Positions 15,908 to 23,813 of a stretch of 64,000 nt of DNA are shown here, one piece after another (within the stretch, counting starts at the first letter, position 1; each line of letters begins with the position of its first letter). The notes under the pieces are model-generated. The model saw nothing but the letters and a program-made list of their open reading frames with translations, ran no database searches and was not told the origin of the DNA. A program made the translations under genes and the position numbers. The stretch is from Gammaproteobacteria bacterium. GTDB taxonomy: Bacteria; Pseudomonadota; Gammaproteobacteria; HK1. Location of the stretch: NCBI GenBank assembly GCA_012103455.1, contig WLWT01000001.1, positions 1,288,001 to 1,352,000 of the forward strand, written 5' to 3'.

Positions 15908-16811
15908 CACGTACCAGAAGGAGGCACAGCGCACTGATCGTGTTCCACGTGGTGATGACACCGAGGAGATACTGGCTCTAGTCGTTCCGATGCTTGGGCT
16001 CGCTGGGGAAACCGGACAACTTCTGAGTGAGTATAAGAAGCACCTTCGCGATGGCGAAGCTCACCGGCTGTTCAAGGAGCGTGTGCGTGAGGAGCTAGGC
16101 GATCAGCTCTGGTATCTCGCAAACGTTGCCAACAAGGTTGGATTGACACTAGAGGAGATCGCTACTGCCAATCTCGAGAAAGTCAAGGCGCGGTGGTCTA
16201 CGGAGCGGACAAAACCGCTGGTATTCGATGCAGAGCTACCGGCAGGAGAACGATTGCCGCGACGCTTCGAGGTCGAGCTATGTGAGAGCGAAGGGACCAA
16301 CGCAAGGCAAGTGTGTGCTGTCATCAACGGCAAGCGGTTCGGAGAAGAACTGACCGATAATGCCTACGACCCGGATGGGTATAGGTTTCATGACATTTTC
16401 CACTTTGCTTATGCTGCCGTGCTTGGATGGTCGCCGACAACCCGGGCGCTGCTGAAACGCAAACGCAAGAGTCAGCCGCTGTTGGATGAGGTGGAAGATG
16501 GGGGACGCGCGATCGTGATTGAGGAAGGGGTGTCGGCACTTGTATTCGACTACGCGCGTCGGCACCGAATGCTGAAGGGGATCAAGTCGCTTGATTCCCA
16601 GCTTCTTCGTACGATCAAAGGCATGACATCACACCTGGAAGTGAACCGGTGCACCCCGGGTGAATGGGAAGAAGCAATCGTGCAAGGATTTGAGGTCTGG
16701 CGGGCTATTGTCGCGGCAAGGGGTGGGCGGGTTGCCGTTGACCTCGATGGACGGAGAATTGAGTATCTAGGCCCTGCAAAAGCCGTTCAGATATCCGAGC
16801 TATCACAGTGA
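15897..16811 (+). CDS. MazG-like nucleoside triphosphate pyrophosphohydrolase with MazG_C domain
   Basis: A 304-aa protein. Residues ~25-100 are an all-alpha NTP pyrophosphatase domain (MLGLAGETGQLLSEYKK ... REELGDQLWYLANVANKVGL). The usual ExxE...ExxD metal motif reads E38-TG-Q41 and E66-LG-D69, so the second Glu is Gln. From ~140 onward the DNAYDPDGYRFHDIFHFAYAAVLGWSP segment and the helices after it match the C-terminal domain found in a MazG subgroup. GGAGAG precedes the start. MazG enzymes remove non-canonical or excess dNTPs. Here it may clear a competing nucleotide or act as a sensor. Its end overlaps the convergent AcpS gene. Confidence 0.85.
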   Translation: MELDTYQKEAQRTDRVPRGDDTEEILALVVPMLGLAGETGQLLSEYKKHLRDGEAHRLFKERVREELGDQLWYLANVANKVGLTLEEIATANLEKVKARWSTERTKPLVFDAELPAGERLPRRFEVELCESEGTNARQVCAVINGKRFGEELTDNAYDPDGYRFHDIFHFAYAAVLGWSPTTRALLKRKRKSQPLLDEVEDGGRAIVIEEGVSALVFDYARRHRMLKGIKSLDSQLLRTIKGMTSHLEVNRCTPGEWEEAIVQGFEVWRAIVAARGGRVAVDLDGRRIEYLGPAKAVQISELSQ

Positions 16812-17194
16812 GGGCAGCCCAATGCGAGCGCGCTCGCCATAGCGATGCTACCAGCGTGGGTGATGCTTAGGAGCCACTCTTGGATGCCGAGGCATGAGGC
16901 AGCATTTGCTGCGCCGCCCGATAGCAAGATCTGAGGAGGGGAGCCCGGGGGGCGATGGATGACGACGTCCGAGAACCCGACACCGCCGCCAAAGCCGGTT
17001 CCTAGAGCTTTGAGGACCGCTTCTTTGGCGGCAAAGCGGCCAGCTAGGCGCTCCATCTTGTCGGCTGTGTCACCGATTTCGTCGAGTTCATCTCGCGTGA
17101 AGGTCCGTGGAAGGAATAGAGCGCGAGGGTCATCAATAAGACGGCCAAGCTCTGCGACAATGACTAAATCGATACCGTGTGCAACGACATTCAT
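16787..17194 (-). CDS. Holo-[acyl-carrier-protein] synthase-like 4'-phosphopantetheinyl transferase
   Basis: A 135-aa protein of AcpS size. HGIDLV near the N-terminus gives the metal-binding Asp. FTRDELDEI, LAGRFAAKEAVLKALGTGF (Glu and Lys of the active site) and a C-terminal LSITHAGSIAMASALAL complete the family pattern. It transfers phosphopantetheine from CoA to a carrier-protein Ser. It points against the operon, its end overlaps the MazG gene by 25 bases, and it starts after AGGAAAAAG. No carrier-protein gene is nearby. It could be an ordinary housekeeping copy carried with the island or a functional part of the system. Confidence 0.87.
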   Translation of the reverse strand: MNVVAHGIDLVIVAELGRLIDDPRALFLPRTFTRDELDEIGDTADKMERLAGRFAAKEAVLKALGTGFGGGVGFSDVVIHRPPGSPPQILLSGGAANAASCLGIQEWLLSITHAGSIAMASALALGCPHCDSSDI

Positions 17195-17232
17195 GTCTTT
17201 TTCCTGTCTTTTCCGCTGGGGACAGTGCTAAC

Positions 17233-17247
17233 GTATCGAAACGATAC
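17233..17247. promoter_or_regulatory. Palindrome in the divergent AcpS / dCTP-deaminase-like promoter region
   Basis: GTATCG-AAA-CGATAC is a perfect 15-bp inverted repeat in the 88-bp spacer between two divergent starts. Its position suits a shared operator. It is not the same sequence as the palindrome at 12342. Confidence 0.45.
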
Positions 17248-17282
17248 CAACGAACATGCTGCAAATGAATGAGGGGGCGGGG

Positions 17283-17957
17283 ATGTTCTGGAGTGGGGAA
17301 ACGCTCAAGAAGCGACTGCCGATACTTGTGGAGCCGTTTGCGACGGAGCGCGTGGACTGCGCGGCCTATACGTTGGCCATCGGAGCGGAGCTTTACGTAT
17401 CCCCGAGCGACCAGAGCCCAGAGCCTACGGCCGTTACTATACGCACACTTACGGAAGGCGAAGCATTTACGGTTCCACCGGGGCAGTTCGCGTTCCTAGT
17501 CACGCAGGAGACCGTCACTGTTCCAGATGACGCCATCGCCTTCATGTCGATCCGGACGAAAGTGAAGTTCCGCGGGTTGGTAAACGTCTCGGGTTTTCAT
17601 GTAGATCCAGGCTACCGTGGTCAGTTGACATTCGCCGTCTTCAACAGTGGCCCTGTTCCGATCCATCTGAAGCGAGGGCAGCCGATCTTCATGATGTGGT
17701 ATGCGAATCTCGATCGCCACACAGCGCTAAAGAAGGGTGGAGCGGTAGAAAAAGGTCTGAACCCCGAATTCATTGCCGCAGTGGCCGGTGAGGTGCAGTC
17801 CTTCGCAGGTGTGACCAAGAAAATCGACACTGTAGATAAGCAACTCAGTGAAAGAATTCATGCTATAGAGCGCGATCTAGGCTACTACCGTGTGGCCGCC
17901 GGGTTTGCAATGGCTGTAATAGCCGTGGTCTTTGCTACGTGGGTGCAAAATATGTAA
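17283..17957 (+). CDS. Membrane-anchored dCTP-deaminase/dUTPase-fold protein
   Basis: About 224 aa. Residues 1-170 follow the dCTP deaminase fold: FWSGETLKKRL, ERVDCAAYTLAIGAEL, FLVTQETVTVPDDAIAFMSIRTKVKFRGLVNVSG and FHVDPGYRGQLTFAVFNSGPVPIHLKRGQ. In E. coli Dcd the catalytic Glu lies in LEFYNSG; the aligned position here is Ala (FAVFNSG), so deamination looks unlikely. A linker (KKIDTVDKQLSERIHAIERDL) and one hydrophobic helix (AAGFAMAVIAVVFATWV) end the protein. The start at 17283 follows GAGGGGGCGGGG; an ATG at 17256 is in frame. It is probably a nucleotide-binding sensor or effector at the membrane. Confidence 0.82.
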   Translation: MFWSGETLKKRLPILVEPFATERVDCAAYTLAIGAELYVSPSDQSPEPTAVTIRTLTEGEAFTVPPGQFAFLVTQETVTVPDDAIAFMSIRTKVKFRGLVNVSGFHVDPGYRGQLTFAVFNSGPVPIHLKRGQPIFMMWYANLDRHTALKKGGAVEKGLNPEFIAAVAGEVQSFAGVTKKIDTVDKQLSERIHAIERDLGYYRVAAGFAMAVIAVVFATWVQNM

Positions 17958-17997
17958 CTCTGATTCAGACTTGATCGGGGCGGGCATCTTGTTGCTG

Positions 17998-18150
17998 ACG
18001 CGGAACATCTGTTCCACGCACGTGCGCGAGTTCACCCAGTTCTGCGGCATCGCGCAGCCGACGGAATTGCGCACCGCCAGCCGTGCCTGCATCCTGGCCT
18101 TCCGCCGTGACCTCCAGACCTGTGAACTCGCACCTTCCACCGTTCGACGC
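17998..18150 (+). pseudogene. Remnant of a tyrosine recombinase N-terminal domain
   Basis: The translated piece (THVREFTQFCGIAQPTELRT, then SRACILAFRRDL and ELAPSTVRR) looks like the SAM-like core-binding domain of phage-type integrases. The catalytic domain is absent. The rest of 17958-18429 has no gene I can name; a piece near 18310 (YDPQEAARTVLQQLHQAK) is coding-like but unassigned. The remnant supports a mobile origin for the island to its left. Confidence 0.5.
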
Positions 18151-18429
18151 ATGAGTAGGCGCAAACAAGAGCCACACTTCGCAAAAGATGAACAAGGATG
18201 CACTACGAATCACTTAGCCGTGCCGATTTGTTTGGGGGATATTCCTTCGTGCGTAAATATGGCCGCCCGGCCCAAGCCCGGCCACGTGCAATGCACGCCG
18301 TACGACCCACAAGAGGCCGCACGCACGGTGTTACAGCAGCTCCACCAAGCCAAATGCCGGCGTGGCTACCGTCATCGAGTACGAGTTGCGCGCCGGGAAT
18401 TCTGCTTGGCAGATGTCCCGTGAACTGTC

Positions 18430-18675
18430 ATGGTGAACCGTATGACGCTAAGAACCGGCATACCGCCCGAGTTCGCTGAGCGAGCGCTCGCTTTGGCCAG
18501 TGAAAGCGGTCGCGATGCTGGCGATATTATCGATGGCGCGCTAAGGCGCGGCCTCGATAGCTGGGAGCAGGAATACCGCCTGATTCAAGCCGCAGCTCAG
18601 CAAGCAGACCGCGGTGAATTTGCCTCCGACGAAAAGCTTCAGGTTGTTCGGAACAAATATCGCCCCGAGGCTTAA
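18430..18675 (+). CDS. Antitoxin of a ParDE-like pair
   Basis: An 81-aa acidic protein (IPPEFAERALALASESGRDAGDIIDGALRRGLDSWEQE) with the helical layout of ribbon-helix-helix antitoxins that accompany ParE toxins. The start of the next gene overlaps its stop (TAATG), which is typical for such pairs. Another ATG (MTLRTG) lies four codons in. It is expected to bind the toxin and repress the operon. Confidence 0.7.
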   Translation: MVNRMTLRTGIPPEFAERALALASESGRDAGDIIDGALRRGLDSWEQEYRLIQAAAQQADRGEFASDEKLQVVRNKYRPEA

Positions 18676-18911
18676 TGCGCGTTCGCCGGACCCGGCTTGC
18701 GCTATCGCAGCTCGATGCCATTCAGGACTATATCGCGGAAGATAATCCTGTCGCCGCATTCGAGGTGACTTCTCGCATTTTCGAACGTGTCGAAAGCGAT
18801 CTTCCTGTTTATCCCCAAATGGGGAGGGTAGGGGAGCATGTACCCGGCAGCCGGGAAACTGACACTGGCGCCTCCGACAACACACCACAAGTGCGCGCAT
18901 TCACCCTCTAG
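18675..18911 (+). CDS. ParE-family toxin, C-terminally truncated
   Basis: A 78-aa frame. The first ~58 residues are typical ParE (RVRRTRLALSQLDAIQDYIAEDNPVAAFEVTSRIFERVESDLPVYPQMGR). After VPGSRE, where family members continue with the last strands (TPYIVxYRV...), the sequence departs into an unrelated tail and stops inside the convergent TPP-enzyme gene. The missing strands usually carry toxicity, so this toxin is probably dead. The break marks the right border of the island. Confidence 0.72.
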   Translation: MRVRRTRLALSQLDAIQDYIAEDNPVAAFEVTSRIFERVESDLPVYPQMGRVGEHVPGSRETDTGASDNTPQVRAFTL

Positions 18912-20532
18912 AACGCGCCATCGGCTGACTCACACCCCAAGGCTCAGGCATTTTGCCCACCGGTACGTCGATGAGCGTGGTTGCGTTGCGGGCGAATGCT
19001 TCGTCCAAGGCTTTGCGCAATTCTCCCGGCCCCTCGGCCCGTACCCCATGCACGCCAAAGCTCTCCGCCAATTTAACGAAGTCGGGATTACGCAACGCCG
19101 TCGCGATCACCCGGCCGCCATATAAGTCCTCTTGCATGCGTTTGACATTGCCGTAGGCGCCGTCGTTAAAGACCACGGCAACGATATCGATGCCATGCTG
19201 CACCGCACTGGACAGCTCTTGCACATTGAACATAAAGCCGCCATCGCCATTCACGGACAATACGGCTTTGTCCGGGTTGGCCACTTTGACACCGAGTGCG
19301 GTGGGGAATCCCGACCCTAGCGTTCCTTGATAACCGGAGGCGATAAAGGTCCGGGGAGCGTAAACGGGAAACATGCTACGGGCGACGTAACTCACCTGTG
19401 TGAGTTCGTCCACATAGATGCCGTCTTCGGGCAGCGCTTCGCGCATGGCTTTGATGAACGCGCATTGCGGCCCCAGTTTCGCTTCGATGTGCGCACACAC
19501 ACCGGCTTTGAATGCGGTGAGTTCCTCTTCTCTTGAAGGCCGCGAACGATTCACCTCTTCCAGCGCATCGGCCAGTGCCGCCAAGCCATCGGCGGCGTCG
19601 GCGACGATGCCCACCTCGGGCACGTCAATGCGGACCATCTGCGTGGGATCAAGATCGATGCGCACCACTTTCAGCGCATCGTCCGTGCCCCAAACCTGCC
19701 GGTGCTGCTGCAAGCGCGTGCCCACGGCCAGCACCGCGTCGGTATCCCGCCACAGTTTGTGCCCCATGGGCTGGTCCATCGAGAGATAATGCTTATCGCT
19801 GACGATGCCTCGTCCGAGCCGGCCCGTGATCACGGGTGCTTGCAACAGCTCAGCCACCTGCAACACTTCATCAGCCGCGTGCACCGCACCACCGCCACAG
19901 ACAATCAGAGGACGCTGCGCGTGGCCCAACAGTTTGGCCGCCCGCACCACCGCGTCCGTATCCACCGCTGGATTCGGTAACGGCGCCACCGGTTCCAACA
20001 ACTGCACTTCGCCGGGCACACCCAGCAGATCCATGGCCATTTCCAATTCCACCGGCCCTGGCACCCCGGAGCGCAGCGCCGTGGACGCTTCGCGCACCCG
20101 CTGCGGCGCTTCACTGGCGTGGTCAATGCGGGCGGCGGATTTGGTGATCTTGCGAATCAGACCCAACTGATCTGGAATTTCATGCAGCAATCCATAGCCC
20201 TGGTCGATGGCGGCGGCGGGGATCTGTCCAGTCAAGGCCAGCACCTGCGCATTGCAGCCGTAAGCGGTTGCCAGCGCCGCCGTGGTATTCAAAAGCCCCG
20301 GCCCCGGCACCACCGCGTAAACCCCCACCTTGCCGCTGGACTGGGCATAACCGAAAGCCATATAGGCGGTCCCTTGCTCATGCCGGGCATTTAGAACATG
20401 AATCGAATTGCCCTCGTCATACAGGGCGTTGAACAGATGATCCAATTGGATGCCGGGTAGGCCAAAAATGGTATCCACCCCATAGCTCTTCAGCGACTTG
20501 ACGATCGCTTGCCCACCGCTCAGTCGTGCCAT
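18901..20532 (-). CDS. Thiamine pyrophosphate-dependent enzyme (acetolactate synthase-like)
   Basis: A 543-aa protein with the three-domain TPP layout. The N-terminal PYR domain has YGVDTIFGLPG and RHEQGTAYMAFGYA with the catalytic Glu. The central domain contains RPLIVCGGGAVH. The C-terminal PP domain has GDGGFMFNVQELSSAVQHG, then VVFNDGAYG (GDG...N diphosphate/Mg2+ motif). The subgroup resembles acetolactate synthase large-subunit-like proteins of unknown substrate. No small regulatory subunit is adjacent, which argues against branched-chain synthesis. Eight further bases separate its end from the truncated toxin. Confidence 0.9.
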   Translation of the reverse strand: MARLSGGQAIVKSLKSYGVDTIFGLPGIQLDHLFNALYDEGNSIHVLNARHEQGTAYMAFGYAQSSGKVGVYAVVPGPGLLNTTAALATAYGCNAQVLALTGQIPAAAIDQGYGLLHEIPDQLGLIRKITKSAARIDHASEAPQRVREASTALRSGVPGPVELEMAMDLLGVPGEVQLLEPVAPLPNPAVDTDAVVRAAKLLGHAQRPLIVCGGGAVHAADEVLQVAELLQAPVITGRLGRGIVSDKHYLSMDQPMGHKLWRDTDAVLAVGTRLQQHRQVWGTDDALKVVRIDLDPTQMVRIDVPEVGIVADAADGLAALADALEEVNRSRPSREEELTAFKAGVCAHIEAKLGPQCAFIKAMREALPEDGIYVDELTQVSYVARSMFPVYAPRTFIASGYQGTLGSGFPTALGVKVANPDKAVLSVNGDGGFMFNVQELSSAVQHGIDIVAVVFNDGAYGNVKRMQEDLYGGRVIATALRNPDFVKLAESFGVHGVRAEGPGELRKALDEAFARNATTLIDVPVGKMPEPWGVSQPMARSRG

Positions 20533-20551
20533 AGGTACTCACTCGCTAATT

Positions 20552-21460
20552 TCAAAGCGCGAATTGCTCCGCCTCTTGTAATAACTCGGGCCATAGCGCT
20601 TGCAGCGCCCGCGCTTGCGGCGATTCAGCAAAGCGCTTGAGCAACCGCCGCGTCTGCTCCGCACTGAAATGATTACGCCAATCACCCACCTCGCCTTTGC
20701 GAACGAACGGCGGCATCTCAGCGGGCCTGGCGCTAGACCAACGGCCTTGGTCTTTTGCCATTGCATCGAAACTCGAATGTTCCACGATGCGCGCCAGTAC
20801 CTGCGCATCATGCACACAAGCGCCTAGCTCAAGCCCCAAGAAATCGCCCACCCGCACCACGGCGGCGGCGGGCTCGGCTTTCATTTCCTCGTAGCTCAAG
20901 AACAGCATATTGGCATCGGCGCGGCGCACGAACCACGACAGCACGTTGCCGAAATAATCACCGAAGTCCACATCACCAGCCACAAAGCACTCGAAGTAAT
21001 CGGCAAAAGTGCCCTGCGCGAAATCGTAATGCCGCACAAAACCACGGGTGTGATGGAAGAACGAGACGGCGCAATCGAAGGGATTGCGGATCACGTAGAT
21101 ATATCGGGCCGCCTCGTGATAAGGCGTCATGGCAAACGGTAAATGGGTTTTGATGACGCGCGGCGCCGGCAAAGCCGACACGAAATCCGCCCCCACCTCC
21201 TCCAGATGCGGGATGGCCTCGGTCATCTTGCGCTTCGCTGGCAGCGGCTCTCCCCGGTGCAAGATGAGCCAAACGATGTGCTGCATCCAGGTGGTACCGG
21301 ATTTAGGGTAGGTGGAGATGAAAAGGTCCCCGGGGCGGGCCGCGTAGGAAGACACCGAACGAAAACCCTCGGCGGGAAACCCGTGCGGCATACGAAAACC
21401 GTCATGAAGCGTGTATTTAGGCGTTTTGCGTACCACTAGAAAACCAATCCGGCCGTTCAA
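20552..21460 (-). CDS. Sulfotransferase family protein
   Basis: A 302-aa cytosolic-type sulfotransferase using PAPS. The 5'-phosphosulfate loop is FISTYPKSGTTWMQHIVWL, the 3'-phosphate site is YIYVIRNPFDCAVSFFHH, and the C-terminal RKGEVGDWRNHFSAEQ contacts the cofactor. These match SULT1-type Sulfotransfer_1 enzymes that modify small hydroxylated molecules. The start is uncertain: TTG at 21460, GTG at 21436 or ATG at 21391. It is followed on the same strand by the TPP enzyme 19 bases later, so they may form an operon. Confidence 0.9.
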   Translation of the reverse strand: MNGRIGFLVVRKTPKYTLHDGFRMPHGFPAEGFRSVSSYAARPGDLFISTYPKSGTTWMQHIVWLILHRGEPLPAKRKMTEAIPHLEEVGADFVSALPAPRVIKTHLPFAMTPYHEAARYIYVIRNPFDCAVSFFHHTRGFVRHYDFAQGTFADYFECFVAGDVDFGDYFGNVLSWFVRRADANMLFLSYEEMKAEPAAAVVRVGDFLGLELGACVHDAQVLARIVEHSSFDAMAKDQGRWSSARPAEMPPFVRKGEVGDWRNHFSAEQTRRLLKRFAESPQARALQALWPELLQEAEQFAL

Positions 21461-21552
21461 ACTATCCGCATAATGCTGGACCTATTTTTCGCCGCTGCAT
21501 AGAGTTGGCCCGTTTACCGACCAAGGTCTAAACACTGAGGAACACGCCGAAG

Positions 21553-21866
21553 ATGTCTGAAGCTGCGCACCTCGTCGAGTACACCCGTGAAGAGCCGAGC
21601 GCCTGGCTCATGCCGAACCGCCCGGACGAACTCAATGCCTTCAGCGACGAGCCGGTCACGGCGTTGATGGAGCGGTGCAGGCAATGCGACGCCGATGGGG
21701 ACGCCCACATCGCCATTCTCCACGGTAACGGGCGGGCTTTTTCCGCTTGACGGCTGAGAGCAATCACCAAAACCAGCCGTTGAAGTTATATCTGATGGAG
21801 GATTTCCAAGAGGCAGCATCGGCATTTGCCGAGAAACACAAGCCCGGCCCCTGCAAAAGTAGATAA
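21553..21866 (+). pseudogene. Enoyl-CoA hydratase with internal deletion
   Basis: The first 65 codons match a crotonase N-terminus (LMPNRPDELNAFSDEPVTALMERC ... AILHGNGRAFSA). A stop follows, and a frame of ~37 codons (FQEAASAFAEKHKPG, ending at 21866) matches the crotonase C-terminus. About 150-190 residues, including the second oxyanion-hole segment, are missing between them. The remnant lies just ahead of an SDR gene. Confidence 0.75.
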
Positions 21867-21922
21867 CTTAAGGCGCATAACTGCAAAGGTTAAAACCAGA
21901 ACACATCGAAGGCATACCAAAA

Positions 21923-22750
21923 ATGGCTGAACTAGAAGGCAAGGTGGCCGTCATCACCGGCGGCGCCAGCGGCATAGGCGAGGCCACCGTACGCCTGTTC
22001 GCCGAACAAGGCGCTCGTATCATCATCGCCGATATGCAAGAGGAGCGCGGCCAAGCGTTGGCCACGGAGCTAGGCGGTGAGGTGTGCTTTTGCCGGGTGG
22101 AGGTGCGCCAGGAAGCTGAAGTCGAAGCGGCCATCGAGATGGCCAGGGCGCGGTGGGGCCGGCTCGACTGCATCTTCAACAACGCAGGCTTCGGTGGCGT
22201 GTTGGGACCTATAGACGCGGTCCCCGTGGACGAATTCGACCTGACCATGGCGGTGTTGGTACGCGGCGTATTCCTCGGTATCAAGCACGCGGCACCCATC
22301 ATGAAGGAACAAAAGAGCGGCAGCATCATCAATACCGCCAGCATCGCCGGTCTCATCGCGGGACGAGGGCCGCATGTTTACGCCGCCGCCAAGGCAGCGG
22401 TGATCCAACTCTCCAAATGCGTGGCCATGGAATTGGCCGAACACTTCGTGCGGGTTAACGCCGTGTGTCCCGGTTATATCGCCACGCCGCTGTCGGCCAA
22501 TACGGTAGGCCGCCCCGATTCGCTCATTGAGGAGCGCATTGCGGGCTACGAGTCACACCAACCCATTCCGCGGGTGGGCCGCCCCGATGACATTGCCGAG
22601 ATGGTGCTCTGGTTAGCCTCGGACCGTTCCACTTTCGTCACCGGCCAAGCGCTGACGGTCGATGGCGGCGTCGCTTCGGGGTTGAGGTGGGCGGATCAGA
22701 AAGACGTCTACAAGACCTATAGGCCCATCAAAGTCTACCGGCCAGATTAA
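21923..22750 (+). CDS. Short-chain dehydrogenase/reductase (SDR)
   Basis: A 275-aa classical SDR: NAD(P)-binding TGGASGIG near residue 13, the structural NNAG motif, the catalytic Ser in NTASIAG, VYAAAK (Tyr-x3-Lys), PGYIATPL, and the C-terminal FVTGQALTVDGG typical of 3-oxoacyl-ACP-reductase-like members. Asp after the second strand (IIIADM) favours NAD(H). The RBS is GAAGG. It is followed 22 bases later by a ketopantoate-reductase-like gene, probably in one transcript. The substrate is unknown. Confidence 0.93.
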   Translation: MAELEGKVAVITGGASGIGEATVRLFAEQGARIIIADMQEERGQALATELGGEVCFCRVEVRQEAEVEAAIEMARARWGRLDCIFNNAGFGGVLGPIDAVPVDEFDLTMAVLVRGVFLGIKHAAPIMKEQKSGSIINTASIAGLIAGRGPHVYAAAKAAVIQLSKCVAMELAEHFVRVNAVCPGYIATPLSANTVGRPDSLIEERIAGYESHQPIPRVGRPDDIAEMVLWLASDRSTFVTGQALTVDGGVASGLRWADQKDVYKTYRPIKVYRPD

Positions 22751-22772
22751 CCCTCCACAGGAGTCAACATTC

Positions 22773-23768
22773 ATGCGTTTCATCATCTACGGCGCCGGTG
22801 GCGTGGGCGGCGTCATCGGCGCGCAACTGTTCAAAGCCGGCCAAGACGTGGTGCTCATCGCCCGTGGTGATCACTTGAGGGCCATGCAAAGCGCGGGTCT
22901 TCGTTACCAAACACCGTACGCGGATGAATACTTGCGCATCCCGGCGCTGAGCCACCCGAGTGAATTGACCCTCAAGGCGAGCGATGTAGTGATGCTGACC
23001 TGCAAGTCCCAGCATACGCAAAGCGCGCTCGACGACCTGCGCGCCGCCCACGGCACCGGCCTGCCGGTGGTGTGCTGCCAGAACAGCGTGGTCAATGAAC
23101 ACATGGCGCTACGGCGTTTCACCCGCGTGTATGCCATGCTGGTGTACCTGCCGGCGCAGCTCACCGAACCGGGTACGATTCAGTGCCACGCCAAGCTGAA
23201 GAGCGGTGTATTGGATCTGGGCCTGTTCCCCAACGGTGTAGACGAGCTAGCGCGAGCGCTCGCCGAACGGCTAGAAGCGGTCAACTTCAGCGCCAGACCG
23301 GACCCACAAGTGATGCGCTTTAAGTACGCCAAATTGCTGGTCAACTTGAACAACGCCCTGGAAGCGGTATCCCCGGGCGGCTCCGCAGCGCAGGGGATCC
23401 GCGATCGCATACGCGCCGAGGGCGAAGCCTGCCTGGACGCCGCTGGCATCGATTACGCCAGCCGCAAGCAGGTCGAGGAGCGGCGCGCGGGCGTATTCGA
23501 GTTCGGCGATATTGCGGGCGTGGCGCGCATCGGCGGCTCGTCCAAACAGAGCCTGTTACGCGGCACCGGGGATATAGAGGCCGATTATCTGAACGGCGAA
23601 GTGGTGCGGTTGGGACGCTTGCACGGTGTCGCCACTCCGGCCAATGCCGTGGTGCAACGCCTGGCGGTGGCCGCAGCGGCCAAGCGGCAAGCGCCGGGCG
23701 CAGTGCCGGTCGCCCACATAGAAAAGCTGATCGAGGAGGCCGCTAGAGCCGAATTCTCTGGCGCCTAA
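22773..23768 (+). CDS. Ketopantoate reductase family protein (ApbA/PanE-like)
   Basis: A 331-aa two-domain dehydrogenase. The N-terminal Rossmann motif is IYGAGGVGGVIGAQLFKAGQDVVLIARGDH. The KSQHT segment near residue 75 and QNSVVNE near 108 fit the family, and the C-terminal helical domain has KYAKLLVNLNNALEA with the Lys/Asn of the active site. AGGAG precedes the ATG. True PanE makes pantoate for CoA synthesis, but this length and its pairing with an SDR are also seen in catabolic paralogues, so I give no symbol. Confidence 0.88.
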   Translation: MRFIIYGAGGVGGVIGAQLFKAGQDVVLIARGDHLRAMQSAGLRYQTPYADEYLRIPALSHPSELTLKASDVVMLTCKSQHTQSALDDLRAAHGTGLPVVCCQNSVVNEHMALRRFTRVYAMLVYLPAQLTEPGTIQCHAKLKSGVLDLGLFPNGVDELARALAERLEAVNFSARPDPQVMRFKYAKLLVNLNNALEAVSPGGSAAQGIRDRIRAEGEACLDAAGIDYASRKQVEERRAGVFEFGDIAGVARIGGSSKQSLLRGTGDIEADYLNGEVVRLGRLHGVATPANAVVQRLAVAAAAKRQAPGAVPVAHIEKLIEEAARAEFSGA

Positions 23769-23813
23769 CTTCTAATTACCCTACTCATCCACCAAGGGTC
23801 CCGAGGCACGATC

